From Nocardiopsis quinghaiensis (GTDB taxonomy: Bacteria; Actinomycetota; Actinomycetes; Streptosporangiales; Streptosporangiaceae), in NCBI RefSeq assembly GCF_008638365.1, contig NZ_VWVU01000006.1, positions 186,001-250,000 on the forward strand: DNA of 64,000 bases, given 5' to 3'. Below, piece by piece: positions 9,452-18,171 of this stretch (the first letter of the stretch is position 1; every line of letters begins with the position of its first letter). Position numbers and translations under genes: made by a program. The notes under the pieces are model-generated. The model saw only the letters and a list, made by a program, of their open reading frames with translations, had not been told where the DNA came from and ran no database searches.

Positions 9452-9480
9452 AAGATAATGGCGTGTCACTGATTTCTCAG
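9452..9480 (-). promoter_or_regulatory. Candidate promoter of nrdAB
   Basis: On the minus strand CTGAGA (9480-9475) and TATCTT (9457-9452) are separated by 17 bases. That spacing places the transcription start shortly upstream of the riboswitch. The -35 match is only partial. Confidence 0.42.
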
Positions 9481-9484
9481 GTTC

Positions 9485-9500
9485 TTCGACGACTGTCGAA
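9485..9500. promoter_or_regulatory. Inverted repeat just upstream of the nrdAB promoter
   Basis: TTCGAC-GACT-GTCGAA is a perfect 6-bp inverted repeat with a 4-base spacer immediately upstream of the candidate -35. It resembles, but does not match, the actinobacterial LexA box (TCGAAC-N4-GTTCGA). No NrdR box was seen. Confidence 0.4.
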
Positions 9501-9841
9501 CACGCGCTCACAGCATGGTATGAGGGACCCGCGCACGCCCGCTCACCGGAGGGATCACGCCTCGTCGGGGACCGTTCGGGGGCGACTCGACACAGCCTAG
9601 GTCGTCGCTGGGGCCGCCCGTACCCGCCACTTCCCCGAGGTGTCCCCCCACGCCACGAAAACCCGCCCACGGCGGCTCGGGCACGTCCTCGGAACCTGGC
9701 GTACCCGGTCCCACGGCCGCCCCGGCCAGGCCCCGCACGTACGGCCCCGCGCGGACGGCCGGTCCGGGCGTGTCACACGCCCCCCGTGGGCGTCGGAAAG
9801 CTCACTCGTCCGTCTCCTCGCCGCGCCGGTCCCGGCGGGGA
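9501..9841. other. Intergenic stretch, no supported gene
   Basis: These 341 bases lie between the nrdAB promoter region and the stop codon of the TPR-like gene. The short ORFs present are Arg/Pro-rich shadow frames without ribosome sites or recognisable domains. Confidence 0.5.
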
Positions 9842-10414
9842 TCACCCCTCGTCGAGCCGCCGGTCCAGGGCGTCCTCGTCCAGCCCCAGGTCGACGCGGA
9901 TACGGAAGCGGATCCGCAGCAGCTCCATCAGGAGGTCGTGGACGTAGGGCGAGGCGGCCAGGCCGAGGAAGCGGTCCGCGCCGACCGTCGCCCACCGCTC
10001 GGCCCCCTCCATGTCGTCGTGGGCGTACAGCGCCTCGGCGACGTGGATGTAGGTCTGCAGGCCCGGGGGGTCCTCCGCCTCCAGGCGCTTGAGGTGGGCG
10101 TGGGCCTGTTCGGCCTCGTCCAGGTGCAGCAGGGCCCCGGCGCTGAGCGCGTGCGCGTCGATCACCGTGGGCCCTCCGTCGTCGATCGCCCGCTGGTAGG
10201 CCGCGCAGGCGCGTTCGAACTCCTGGGCGATCTCCCACTGCTCTCCCGCGCGCACGAACAGCTCCGCGCGGGAGATCTCGCTTCCGGCGTCGACCCGGTT
10301 GGCCAGGTCCAGGAGTTGGGCGGCGACCGGTCCGTGTTCACCCGACCGAACGGCGTGGAATTCCAAACGGTCGAGTTCTGCCGTCGTCACGTGGGTCAAC
10401 CGCATCGCCCCCAT
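9842..10414 (-). CDS. TPR-like helical repeat protein
   Basis: The 190-residue soluble protein is almost entirely helical. It has Ala/Leu/Glu-rich repeat pairs (for example AYQRAIDDGG, AGALLHLDEAEQAHAHLKRLEA, YIHVAEALYAHDDMEGAERWA) typical of tetratricopeptide scaffolds. No catalytic motif is seen. It lies 27 bases downstream of the NYN-domain gene on the same strand and is probably co-transcribed. A second ATG at 10405 has the better ribosome site (AGGGG about 8 bases upstream), so the protein may start three residues later. Confidence 0.75.
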   Translation of the reverse strand: MGAMRLTHVTTAELDRLEFHAVRSGEHGPVAAQLLDLANRVDAGSEISRAELFVRAGEQWEIAQEFERACAAYQRAIDDGGPTVIDAHALSAGALLHLDEAEQAHAHLKRLEAEDPPGLQTYIHVAEALYAHDDMEGAERWATVGADRFLGLAASPYVHDLLMELLRIRFRIRVDLGLDEDALDRRLDEG

Positions 10415-10441
10415 CCCCTACTCGCACTCCCATGCTCAAGG

Positions 10442-12184
10442 TCAGGGTCTGGCGCGCTCCAGTGCCTGCCAGAACCCCTGGCGCAGTCCGTCCCGAACCT
10501 CGTCGCGCAACAGGTGGTCGATCGGCAGCGAGGAGCCCTGAAGCAGGCGCGCCTCCAGGTCGGAGGGCATCCTGGGTCTGCGGGCGAGAACGGCCTCGAC
10601 CCACAGGGCGGGCGCCTCACGAGCGATCGACTCCGCGAAGTCGTTCCCTTCTCTGTGCGCGACATGCACCGCTTCGTCAACGGTATGCGCGGCGAGATGC
10701 GTCTGCTGGGGATATCCAGGACTGGGACGCGGTTCCTGGTAGTCGCCGGTGCTGAACCGGCCGGCGTGCTCGGGACCAGTAGGCGGCGGCCCTCCGTAGG
10801 AGGAGACCGCCCCACCGCGGTAGGCGGTGTCAGTTTCCGTACTGGTCCCATAGGTAGGGTTTGCGTCGGACGCACCCCCGAAGCCGGAGTTGTCCCCGGC
10901 ACCGAACCTTGGGTCCTGTGGTGGTCCGTTTCTCTGTGGTGGTGTGTGCCCCGGCTGCCCGTGCTGCCCTTCCTGGGCGAACGAGCGCTGCGGTCCGGTC
11001 TCGTGCGCGAAGGACTGCTGTGGCCCGGTCCCGCCGCTGAAGGGCTGCTGTGACCCGGTCCCGTGCGCGAAGGAGCGCTGCGGCCCGGTCCCGCCGCTGA
11101 AGGGCTGCTGTGACCCGGTCCCGTGTGCGAAGGACTGCTGCGGCCCCGTCATGGGCTGTCCCGGTCTCGCCGGCAGCCCGTAACCCGACTGGTCGGTGCC
11201 GCGCGGCGACGGGTGTCCACCGGTGTGGGGATATCCCCCCTGACCGTTCGGAGCCGGGTGGCCTCCGGTCATCGAGGCACCGGGATAGGCGCCGTTGCCC
11301 CCCACGTTCGGCGGGGGCTGCCCGCCGGAGGGAAACCCGTTGGCGTCGACGGCGCCGTGTTGCTGGCCGTCCGATCCGGATCCGGCCAGGTGGTCGCCGC
11401 CGCGCTGCTGGGCGAGGCTCCGGCGCATGGCGCGCAGCTGGTCCATGGCATTGCCCTGGGGGGCGGGCTGCCCGCCGGTCCCGGCGAACATCGCCTCCAG
11501 GCCCGCGTCCGAGGAGGCGGCCGGTTCGACCCGGTTCCCACCGGGCTGGGCCGCGACGGGCTGTCTCGGGGTCTCGGGCGCCGAGCGGGCGCGGCCGTTG
11601 GCGAACGGCGTGGTGGTCTTGGCCGCCGTCTCCTGGGCGGAGCCGCCGCTGGAGAGCAGGTTGACGTGCGGGCGCAGGTGTCCCGCGCCGATCTCGATGA
11701 GGTCGTCGCACTCCCGGCGCAGAGCGCGGGAGATGGTCCAGTTCCCCTCCACGGAGATGTGCACGACGGTGACGCGCACACCCATGTCCTGTACGTCCGC
11801 GACGACGGGGGCCATGTCCTCGTCACCGCTGACCAGGACGGCGTCGCACAGGACGCCGGTGCGGGCCAGCGTGGTGAGGTCCCGCTGGACGTAGCTCTCC
11901 ACGCCCTCGCGGCGTCCCGGCCTTATACGCGCGGCGCGGAACTTGATACCGGGGATGTCGGCGATGCCGTCCTGTTCCTGGGTCCGCCGGTCGTCGGCGA
12001 CGGCCTCGTACCAGTAGCAGCGGAGGAGCGGCAGACCGGTGCGGTCCCGCGCGACCTCGTTGAGGAACTGGACGAGACCGGTGTAATCCCAGGAGACGGA
12101 GTCCCGGTTGCGGGTTCCGTGCACGGCCATCGCGCCGTCCGCGAGAAGGTACCCCGCGTCAACGAACAACGCGCAGCGGTCCAC
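10442..12184 (-). CDS. NYN-domain (LabA/DUF88-like) predicted RNase with decapeptide-repeat linker
   Basis: Residues 1 to about 180 form a NYN (PIN-like) domain: RCALFVDAGYLL with the first acidic residue, a central YVQRDLTTLARTGVLCDAVL, then SGDEDMAPVVADVQDMG, giving the usual cluster of metal-binding aspartates. These domains are predicted Mg-dependent ribonucleases. A long Gly/Pro/Gln-rich linker follows, containing six 10-residue repeats of the GTGSQQPFSG / GTGPQRSFAH type. A conserved-looking C-terminal helical segment (about 500-580, VHVAHREGNDFAESIAREAP) closes the protein. The linker is likely disordered. The next gene downstream is a TPR protein, possibly a partner. Confidence 0.82.
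   Translation of the reverse strand: MDRCALFVDAGYLLADGAMAVHGTRNRDSVSWDYTGLVQFLNEVARDRTGLPLLRCYWYEAVADDRRTQEQDGIADIPGIKFRAARIRPGRREGVESYVQRDLTTLARTGVLCDAVLVSGDEDMAPVVADVQDMGVRVTVVHISVEGNWTISRALRRECDDLIEIGAGHLRPHVNLLSSGGSAQETAAKTTTPFANGRARSAPETPRQPVAAQPGGNRVEPAASSDAGLEAMFAGTGGQPAPQGNAMDQLRAMRRSLAQQRGGDHLAGSGSDGQQHGAVDANGFPSGGQPPPNVGGNGAYPGASMTGGHPAPNGQGGYPHTGGHPSPRGTDQSGYGLPARPGQPMTGPQQSFAHGTGSQQPFSGGTGPQRSFAHGTGSQQPFSGGTGPQQSFAHETGPQRSFAQEGQHGQPGHTPPQRNGPPQDPRFGAGDNSGFGGASDANPTYGTSTETDTAYRGGAVSSYGGPPPTGPEHAGRFSTGDYQEPRPSPGYPQQTHLAAHTVDEAVHVAHREGNDFAESIAREAPALWVEAVLARRPRMPSDLEARLLQGSSLPIDHLLRDEVRDGLRQGFWQALERARP
10976..11155. repeat. 30-bp tandem repeats inside the NYN gene
   Basis: About six copies of a 30-bp unit alternate as two subtypes, giving a 60-bp higher period. 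They encode the 10-residue repeats GTGSQQPFSG and GTG(P)Q(R/Q)SFAH. Copies are nearly identical at the DNA level, so the count is probably variable between strains. Confidence 0.85.
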
Positions 12185-12972
12185 TCACACCGCCCCCCTT
12201 CCCTGTTGTCTCTGGGCCATGTCCATGACCGGGGCACAGCCTAGCCAAGTCTGTATGGTTTTGCGTGCCCCTTGCCAACACAGAGAGTCATGGACTTACC
12301 ACACGAAGACGGTTCTTCCGGGTGATCGTGGACTCACCCTTCGCGGAGGGGTCCCGAAAAAGCCGGGTGGAATCCGGGCCCCGGGTGCGCATGGGAGCTG
12401 CCGGGACCACGGTCGCGCTCACTACGGCGTCCTGTTCCGAGAGGGTTCGGATATCCGTTCCCCGGCCGGGTAACGGGTCGAACCGGACCGCGTCCGTGCC
12501 GAACGCATGAGGATCCCCCGCGCTCCACGGGCCGAACCGGTGAACGCGTCGCCGGCCTCCCCGTGACCTGCCGGAGCCGTGCCCGGGGGGCGGGGGGCCG
12601 CGGTCGGGCCGCCCCCGTCGGCCGCCGGGCCCCGGGCGGGTCCGCCGTGGTCCGGGGCCTCCTCCCCACCGGATGCCTCCTCGTCGGGACCCGTCCCGGG
12701 ATTGGTGGGCACATCGTTGTCCGACGCACCCGCGCCGCCGTCAGGATTCCCTTCGGTTCCTTCGGCCCCTTCTCCCCCAGCGGTCACACCTTCCTCGGGG
12801 AGTGCCTCCGGTCCCGAATCCGGCTGTTCCGTATCTGGGGATTCGGGAGTGTCTGGTGTCCGGCAACGGTCATCGTCGGCGGCGTCGGGAGACACTCCAC
12901 CGGAGAGCGGGGTCCGGGACCGGAGCGGTGCGAGAGCGATCCCGCCTCCCGTCCCGCCACCCGGCCACGGGC
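12185..12972. other. Long gap between the NYN gene and the ESX locus; one weak ORF
   Basis: No gene is convincing here. A minus-strand frame from GTG 12895 to 12422 would give 157 residues beginning with an acidic, low-complexity stretch (TPDTPESPDTEQPDSGPEAL), which could be a secreted or linker protein downstream of the Pro-rich ESX gene. It has no domain and no good ribosome site. Overlapping ORFs on the plus strand look like shadows. Confidence 0.35.
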
Positions 12973-14475
12973 TCAACCGAGGTTGAGCCGTCCTCCGGTG
13001 GCGGCGAAGACGGCGCGCCGCCAGGGGGAGGCCGGGATCCGCTTCACGGCGGCGATCCGCTGCTCGTATCCGCCCGGAACGGGGGTGTGTCCGTCGTTCG
13101 CCGCCTCGATCCAGGACTCGATCCCCGGGGCCCCCGACACCGCGGACTCCGGCTGTGCGGACTCCGGCTGCGTGAGTCCCGACCGCACGGAGGCGTCCGG
13201 GGGGCCGGGGGGTCCTTCCCCGAGCGTGCCCCGGAACTGTTCCGGACGCTTGGTGCCCGTCTGGGGCGCGGCCGTAACACCCTGGGAGCCACGCGGCCCC
13301 GGCGTCGGGCCGCCCTCGGGCGCGGCGGGGGAGGGTGCGGCCTCCCCCGCCGCAGGAGCGGGTGTAGGGGAGTTCCGGTGCACCGGGGAGTCCTCGTCCC
13401 CCGGATCCTCCTGTCCCTCCCCTTCCTCCTTCTCCTCCCTCTCCTTCCGGGCGCGCCGGTCGGCGCTGAGGACCAGGAAGACGTCCGTCTCCTCGGCGTC
13501 GGGGTCGTGTGCGTCCTCCTCGCCCCCCGGGCTGACGGTCGGCGGATCGGCGGGACGCGGCGGGCCGACCTTCCGGGGTCCACGGCTCTGCCCGGAAGCC
13601 TCCCGAGGACGTGACGTGTCGGCGGGCGGTGGCGTCCCGAACCACGCACGGGCGGGCGTGCCCCCCTTCCGGCGTTCCGGCGGCGGAGAGGGCTCCTGGC
13701 CCCGCGCCGGTTCCTGGGGCGGGGGCTCCGGAGGACGCGCGGGCGGAGCGCCGGGAGGAGGCGCCACGGGAGGGGCGGCCGGCGGAGCAGCCGCCGCACT
13801 CGGGTGCGGGGGCACGCCGGAGGCCGGCCCCCGCCACGGCTGCTGCGGCGGCTGCGGCGGCTGGGGTTGCTGCGGCCCCGAGGGCGGTCCGTACCGCCGG
13901 GGACGCTGCGGGCCCCGGGGAGGTTCCGGGGGCTGCTGGGGCTGCGGCGCGGGCATGGGTGTGCCGGACAGGAAGGCCTCGGCCACCGAGTCCTGAGCGA
14001 AGGCACGCGGCGGCGTGTCCCCGGGCGCCGCCGGGGGCCGCTGCGGCCCCGAGGGCCCCGCCCATGTCGCCTGGTTCGGACCGGTGGGCTCGTGCGGCCC
14101 GGGCGGCTCGACGGCGTAGGGGGCCGGAGGGAACGGGCCCTGCCGCGGTGGCCACTCCTCGCCCCGCACACCACCGGGCGGGGTGCCCCGGCCGTGCACC
14201 GGCCCTTCGGGAAACCACGCACCGGCCTGCGGGGGCTGCGGGCCGCTGGGCGCGGCGGTCCCCCGCTGTCGGGCGTCCTGCCCACCGGGCGGAGTCCGGC
14301 CACCAGCAGGCTGCGGGCCGCTGGGAGCCGCGTACCCCTGCGGACCGGGCTGGGGCGGTGCGCCCGCCCCCGGCTGCCGGAGGGGTCGCCGACCGCCGGG
14401 AGGGGTTCCCCGGTCGGGCTGCTCCGCCTCCCGGGAGGAGTCCTCCTCCGGGTCGGGTCGCTGGTGCTGGTCCAT
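12973..14475 (-). CDS. Proline-rich ESX-associated protein (N-terminal half of an EspI-like protein)
   Basis: The 500-residue product is dominated by Pro, Gly, Gln and Arg from residue 1 to about 430, typical of disordered ESX accessory proteins. It ends with an ordered helix, IPASPWRRAVFAATGGRLNLG. In EspI/MinD-like ESX ATPases a similar WRRA...TGG...N segment directly precedes the P-loop ATPase domain; here the frame stops exactly at that junction and no KGGVGKT motif follows. It starts 3 bases after the stop of the MinD-like gene, so the two are translationally linked. Either it is a truncated EspI or a naturally split arrangement. Confidence 0.7.
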   Translation of the reverse strand: MDQHQRPDPEEDSSREAEQPDRGTPPGGRRPLRQPGAGAPPQPGPQGYAAPSGPQPAGGRTPPGGQDARQRGTAAPSGPQPPQAGAWFPEGPVHGRGTPPGGVRGEEWPPRQGPFPPAPYAVEPPGPHEPTGPNQATWAGPSGPQRPPAAPGDTPPRAFAQDSVAEAFLSGTPMPAPQPQQPPEPPRGPQRPRRYGPPSGPQQPQPPQPPQQPWRGPASGVPPHPSAAAAPPAAPPVAPPPGAPPARPPEPPPQEPARGQEPSPPPERRKGGTPARAWFGTPPPADTSRPREASGQSRGPRKVGPPRPADPPTVSPGGEEDAHDPDAEETDVFLVLSADRRARKEREEKEEGEGQEDPGDEDSPVHRNSPTPAPAAGEAAPSPAAPEGGPTPGPRGSQGVTAAPQTGTKRPEQFRGTLGEGPPGPPDASVRSGLTQPESAQPESAVSGAPGIESWIEAANDGHTPVPGGYEQRIAAVKRIPASPWRRAVFAATGGRLNLG

Positions 14476-14478
14476 GGC

Positions 14479-15399
14479 CTACTCCCCTCCTTCCGCACGT
14501 GCTCGCCCGGCCCCGTCGACGGCCCGGTCCAGGGCCTCGGCGGCCACCAGTTGCACGGTCCGGTGGGTGGCCTCGCCGATCAGCCGCGGACACACGGCCG
14601 TCCCCTGGGCCAGATGCCGGTCGTACGGCAGGACGATCACGCCCGCGCCGCTCTCGGAGATGATGCGGACGGTACGCGCCACGTCCAGTTCCGGGTCCTC
14701 GCGCCGCCGCTCGTGGAAGAGGACCACCACGGTCCGCCCCGCCTCCTCCTGTCGTCCGTCCCGGACCAGTCCGTCCAACTCCCGGCCGACCCTCAGTGCG
14801 GCGTCCCGGGTCGCGCGGACCACCCGCACCCGGGCGTGCGTCCCCTCACCGACGGCCTCCACGAAGGAACCTCCCGACTCCCCCGCCACCAGGGTCACCC
14901 CGAAGAAGCGGGAGATCGGCAGCAGCCCGGACATGTAGGTCCCCGCGCCGTCCGAGGCGGCCCGCACCGTCCACAGGCGCGCGGTGACCTCGCCGAGGCT
15001 GTCGCGTACCGAGTCGAAGGAGGCGGCGTCCACCCCGGCGAGGTCGCCGGCCCCGTCGGCACCGAGCCGCTCGGCCAGCGACGGCCCCCGGGCGGTGGCG
15101 TCCACGGCCAGCACCCGGTCGTGGCGGAAGTGGGCCAGGGAACGGGCGACCAGGGCGGTCACCACCGCGGCGTCGGCGCCCGATCCCAGGTCGTCCACGA
15201 CGATCCGACGGCCGGTCGCGGTGGGGCGCTGCAACCGCGTCCCCAACGCGATGGCCTCGGCGACCCCGTCCACCGGCCGGAACGGCCGCAGGACGGCGCG
15301 CCCGACCCGGCGCACCCAGCCATCGCCGGGAACCGGTCGGGAGCCGTCCGGGCTCGCGGAGGTCGGCGCGGGCGCGGCCTCGGTCTGGGAAGTGTTCAT
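14479..15399 (-). CDS. MinD/ParA-like protein with degenerate P-loop (ESX accessory)
   Basis: The 306-residue protein has a short Ala/Pro N-terminus, the amphipathic GWVRRVGRAVLRPFRP segment, and then a MinD-like Rossmann domain. The strand where Walker A should be reads RRIVVDDLGSGADAAVVTAL: the glycine-rich turn is kept but the GKT lysine is lost. Later segments (VLAVDATARGPSLAERLG, FFGVTLVAGESGGSFVEAV) keep the MinD fold pattern. It probably does not hydrolyse ATP in the normal way. It lies between eccD (10 bases) and the Pro-rich gene (3 bases) in the ESX operon. Confidence 0.72.
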   Translation of the reverse strand: MNTSQTEAAPAPTSASPDGSRPVPGDGWVRRVGRAVLRPFRPVDGVAEAIALGTRLQRPTATGRRIVVDDLGSGADAAVVTALVARSLAHFRHDRVLAVDATARGPSLAERLGADGAGDLAGVDAASFDSVRDSLGEVTARLWTVRAASDGAGTYMSGLLPISRFFGVTLVAGESGGSFVEAVGEGTHARVRVVRATRDAALRVGRELDGLVRDGRQEEAGRTVVVLFHERRREDPELDVARTVRIISESGAGVIVLPYDRHLAQGTAVCPRLIGEATHRTVQLVAAEALDRAVDGAGRARAEGGE

Positions 15400-15409
15400 C
15401 GTCCCCCGC

Positions 15410-16735
15410 TCAGAAGGTCGTGAGGAGCCGCTGGAAAGTACCGAACGCACCGATCGCCAGGGGTACCAGCACGACGACGGCGATCGCCTCGAACCGGCTG
15501 GTGACACCGCGCAGCCGCGCACGCACGTGCTCGGGCTGCTCGATGGACAGCACCACCGCCGGAACGGCCGCGACCGCCACCGCGACCCCCAGCGCGGGCC
15601 ACACACCCCACGCCACGGCGTTCGCCCAGGAGAACAGGAAGGCCACCAGCACCACCAGGCTCGCGGCGACGAGTACCGTCTTCTGCGCGATCAGCGGGAA
15701 CAGCCGGGCCCGGCTGGCCACCACGAGCGCCAGCACCACCGACAGCCCCGCCGTCCACCAGTCGAAGCGGGTGGCCAGGCCGATCCCCGCGGTGGCCGCG
15801 GCGACCCCCACCGCCACCGTGGCGATCACCAGGCTCCGGTGGGCTCCCGCCACCGAGGTGAGCACGTCGCCCCGGGCCACCGCCTCTCCTGAGCTGCGCC
15901 GGTCGTCCAGGACCGCCAGTCCCGAGAACATCAGGGCCAGCCGCAGCAGCAGGCTCAGCAGGATCACGCAGGCCACCGCCATGATGGCGGCGACCTGGTA
16001 CGTGGGCAGGCCCAGCGCCGCACCCACCGACCACACGGCGGCCAGGGCGAGCCCGACGCCGCCGCCGGTCAGCCCGCCCCGGCCCAGGTTCGAGGTGAGG
16101 CCGAGCAGCAGGACCAGTCCGGCGACCAGGGCGGCGCCGCCGCCCCAGCGGACCCACTCGGGCCAGCCGAGGTGATCGCAGGCCAGCCACAGCGCCAGCC
16201 CGCCGACCGCGGTGCCGCTGATCGCCAGCGCCGTGCCCAGGGGTTCCCGCCAGGCCGGTCCGATCACCGCGCCCGTCGCCACGAGCACGGCGGCGACCAC
16301 GGCCAGCCCGACGAGGCCGCCGGTCCCCGAGAAGTACCCCTGCACGATCCAGCCCGCGCCCAGGGTGAGGGCGACCAGCGACCCCGTGGCGGTCCACCGT
16401 GCCGCGTCCGGTGACCAGCGCCCCTGGTGGTCGTCCAGAGCCATGGAAACCGCTTCGGGAACCTCGTGCACCACCGGGGCGGGCACCGGGTCCTCCGCAC
16501 GGACCAGCCGCAGCACGGCGCCGTCGGCGACCTGGCGGTCCGTGAGTGTGGTGTCGCCGTCCAGAACGATCCCGGATGCGGTCACCAGGTGCCGCAGCCT
16601 GGCCGGATTCTCCACCCGGTCACCGAGGAGGTCGAGCACCTCCGGCATGAGAGCGCCCACGGGTTCGCCCGCGGGCAGGACCGCGTCGACCCTGCGCTCC
16701 TCGCCGACGAGCGTCACCCGGCTCCAAGCGGTCAT
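15410..16735 (-). CDS. eccD: Type VII secretion integral membrane protein EccD
   Basis: The 441-residue protein has an N-terminal ubiquitin-like (YukD) domain (about 1-85, SRVTLVGEERRVDAVLPAGE ... GDTTLTDRQVADGAVLRLV), a short linker and about eleven hydrophobic segments from residue 115 on. This is the EccD family architecture; EccD lines the membrane pore of ESX secretion systems. The ATG at 16735 is chosen over the GTG-side extension because the ubiquitin-like domain starts right after it and GGAAGG lies just upstream. The gene sits between the TNT-domain gene and the MinD-like gene. Confidence 0.88.
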   Translation of the reverse strand: MTAWSRVTLVGEERRVDAVLPAGEPVGALMPEVLDLLGDRVENPARLRHLVTASGIVLDGDTTLTDRQVADGAVLRLVRAEDPVPAPVVHEVPEAVSMALDDHQGRWSPDAARWTATGSLVALTLGAGWIVQGYFSGTGGLVGLAVVAAVLVATGAVIGPAWREPLGTALAISGTAVGGLALWLACDHLGWPEWVRWGGGAALVAGLVLLLGLTSNLGRGGLTGGGVGLALAAVWSVGAALGLPTYQVAAIMAVACVILLSLLLRLALMFSGLAVLDDRRSSGEAVARGDVLTSVAGAHRSLVIATVAVGVAAATAGIGLATRFDWWTAGLSVVLALVVASRARLFPLIAQKTVLVAASLVVLVAFLFSWANAVAWGVWPALGVAVAVAAVPAVVLSIEQPEHVRARLRGVTSRFEAIAVVVLVPLAIGAFGTFQRLLTTF

Positions 16736-16827
16736 TGCCTTCCAATCGTCGCTGCTGCGTCTGCCGGTGGCGGGGGCCACCGCTGTCGGGCCCGGGCACC
16801 TCGCCCCCGGGCCGCCTCGGGCGCTCC

Positions 16828-17805
16828 CTAGCCGGGCACGTCGTTCACGGCGATGCGCTCCAGGTAGCCGTGGCCGATCAGCCAGCGGACGGTCGGAGTC
16901 GGGGGAACCTCGCTGAACCCGGCCGTGTCGAGGATGAAGCGGACGCCCCCGCCGGGGTGGTCCTCGTGCGCGGGAGCGCTGGTGGCGCTCACCTGGAAGG
17001 GGTGGATGACCCGGTAGCGGTGGTAGAGGTCCTCGCCGTCGGGACCGGTGCGGGCGTGGTCGGGCAGGCCGCGTTCCTCGAAGGGGGTGCCGTCGGGGAA
17101 CAGGTAGCGGCCACTCTCCTGGCCGAAGGCGTCCACGACGTCGCCGACCTCCAGACCGTGCAGGTAGGAGCCGCCGCTGCGCTCCTCCAGGTTCTCGCGC
17201 ACCTCGGTGCCCAGCTCCGCCACGGCCTCGGCGGTCTCCCCCTCCTCGGCCTGGGTGAGGACGGTCGGCTCGGGCTCGGTGGTGGCCAACTCCTGGAAGA
17301 GCCAGCGGGCCGCCTGGTCCTCGGTGGTGAACTCCGTGCCGGGACGGCCCTGGTCGAAGTCGATGACGGCCGCGGCCAGATAGCCATCGGCGTCCTGGGT
17401 GAGCAGGTAGTAGCTGTCGATGGTCCCGGGTGCGGGACGGGACTCTCCGGGCAGCACGTACAGGCTCTCTGGGACCCCCGCCGCGTCCAGTTCCCCTCGC
17501 AGGTCCTCGAACGTGACCTGGGAGCCGACCCAGTCACCGGGGATGGGCGGGACGGCGTTGCCCGCCGGGCCGGACTGCGCCTGCTCCTGCTCGACCCGCT
17601 GGGTGCTGAGCTGGTTGCTGACGAAGGACCAGCCGACGGTACCGCCGCAGATGACCGCGGCGAGGCAGGCGCTGATCGCCACCTTGCCGAAGTTCTCGTC
17701 CAGACGGCGCCTGGTGCGCTGGCCGCCGAAGAGCACCGCCTCGCGCAGACGCTGCCGGCGCACGGCGACGGACTCCAGCAGCTGACTGTCGTAGTCGCGT
17801 GCCAA
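16828..17805 (-). CDS. Membrane-anchored TNT-domain protein of the ESX locus
   Basis: The 325-residue protein has a basic cytosolic N-terminus, one transmembrane helix (about 41-63, KVAISACLAAVICGGTVGW) and an extracytoplasmic region. The C-terminal 110 residues match the TNT (tuberculosis necrotizing toxin) fold: VVDAFG...GRYLFPDGTPFEERGLP, then YHRYRVIHPFQVSA and the PGGG turn, ending VRWLIGHGYLERI. TNT domains are NAD glycohydrolases. In active members PGGG is normally followed by a hydrophobic residue and a catalytic Gln; here Arg289 takes that place, so activity is doubtful. It is encoded directly between the esx pair and eccD, suggesting a role tied to the secretion system rather than a free toxin. 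No immunity gene was recognised. Confidence 0.75.
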   Translation of the reverse strand: MARDYDSQLLESVAVRRQRLREAVLFGGQRTRRRLDENFGKVAISACLAAVICGGTVGWSFVSNQLSTQRVEQEQAQSGPAGNAVPPIPGDWVGSQVTFEDLRGELDAAGVPESLYVLPGESRPAPGTIDSYYLLTQDADGYLAAAVIDFDQGRPGTEFTTEDQAARWLFQELATTEPEPTVLTQAEEGETAEAVAELGTEVRENLEERSGGSYLHGLEVGDVVDAFGQESGRYLFPDGTPFEERGLPDHARTGPDGEDLYHRYRVIHPFQVSATSAPAHEDHPGGGVRFILDTAGFSEVPPTPTVRWLIGHGYLERIAVNDVPG

Positions 17806-17855
17806 CCGTGCTCCTCACTGCCTCTCGTGGTGTCGTCCGTCCCGCCCGGGACCGG

Positions 17856-18152
17856 TCAGATGTTCTGGACCGCGGCGTTGGCGCGGCTCAGGGCCTCCTG
17901 CGCGGTGGAGTCGTTGGTCTCCAGCGTCTCGCGCACGAGCCGGATGATCTCGCGGACCTCGTTACCGGCGTTGTGCCACTTGAGCTCCTTGGAGCTGTAC
18001 TCCTCGGAGACGCCGGTGGCCTCGAACTCGGCCATGGCCTGGCTGACGTCCGTGTCGTGCTCGCCGATCAGCGTTTCGAGGCGGTTCGTGATCGTGTTGA
18101 TGTTGCCCTGGGCCTCCTGGGAGGCGCCGACGTCGTAGGCGTTGTTGCTCAC
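17856..18152 (-). CDS. ESAT-6/WXG100-like small secreted protein
   Basis: The 98-residue product is all-helical with a central turn, SSKELKWHNAGNEVREI, in the position of the WXG motif; the motif itself is not exact. Size, fold pattern and location beside eccC/eccD identify it as one of the two Esx substrates. It lies 19 bases downstream of the second esx gene, as expected for a heterodimer pair. A canonical C-terminal YxxxD/E export signal is not evident. Confidence 0.8.
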   Translation of the reverse strand: MSNNAYDVGASQEAQGNINTITNRLETLIGEHDTDVSQAMAEFEATGVSEEYSSKELKWHNAGNEVREIIRLVRETLETNDSTAQEALSRANAAVQNI

Positions 18153-18171
18153 GGGTGCTCCTTACCGGGGG

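Noticed and set aside
9485..9500. LexA box upstream of nrdA
   Set aside because: The arms are TTCGAC/GTCGAA, not TCGAAC/GTTCGA, so it is reported only as an inverted repeat.
12422..14593. 723-residue minus-strand ORF
   Set aside because: Shadow of the Pro-rich ESX gene; only the 3' part below 12895 is kept as a weak candidate.
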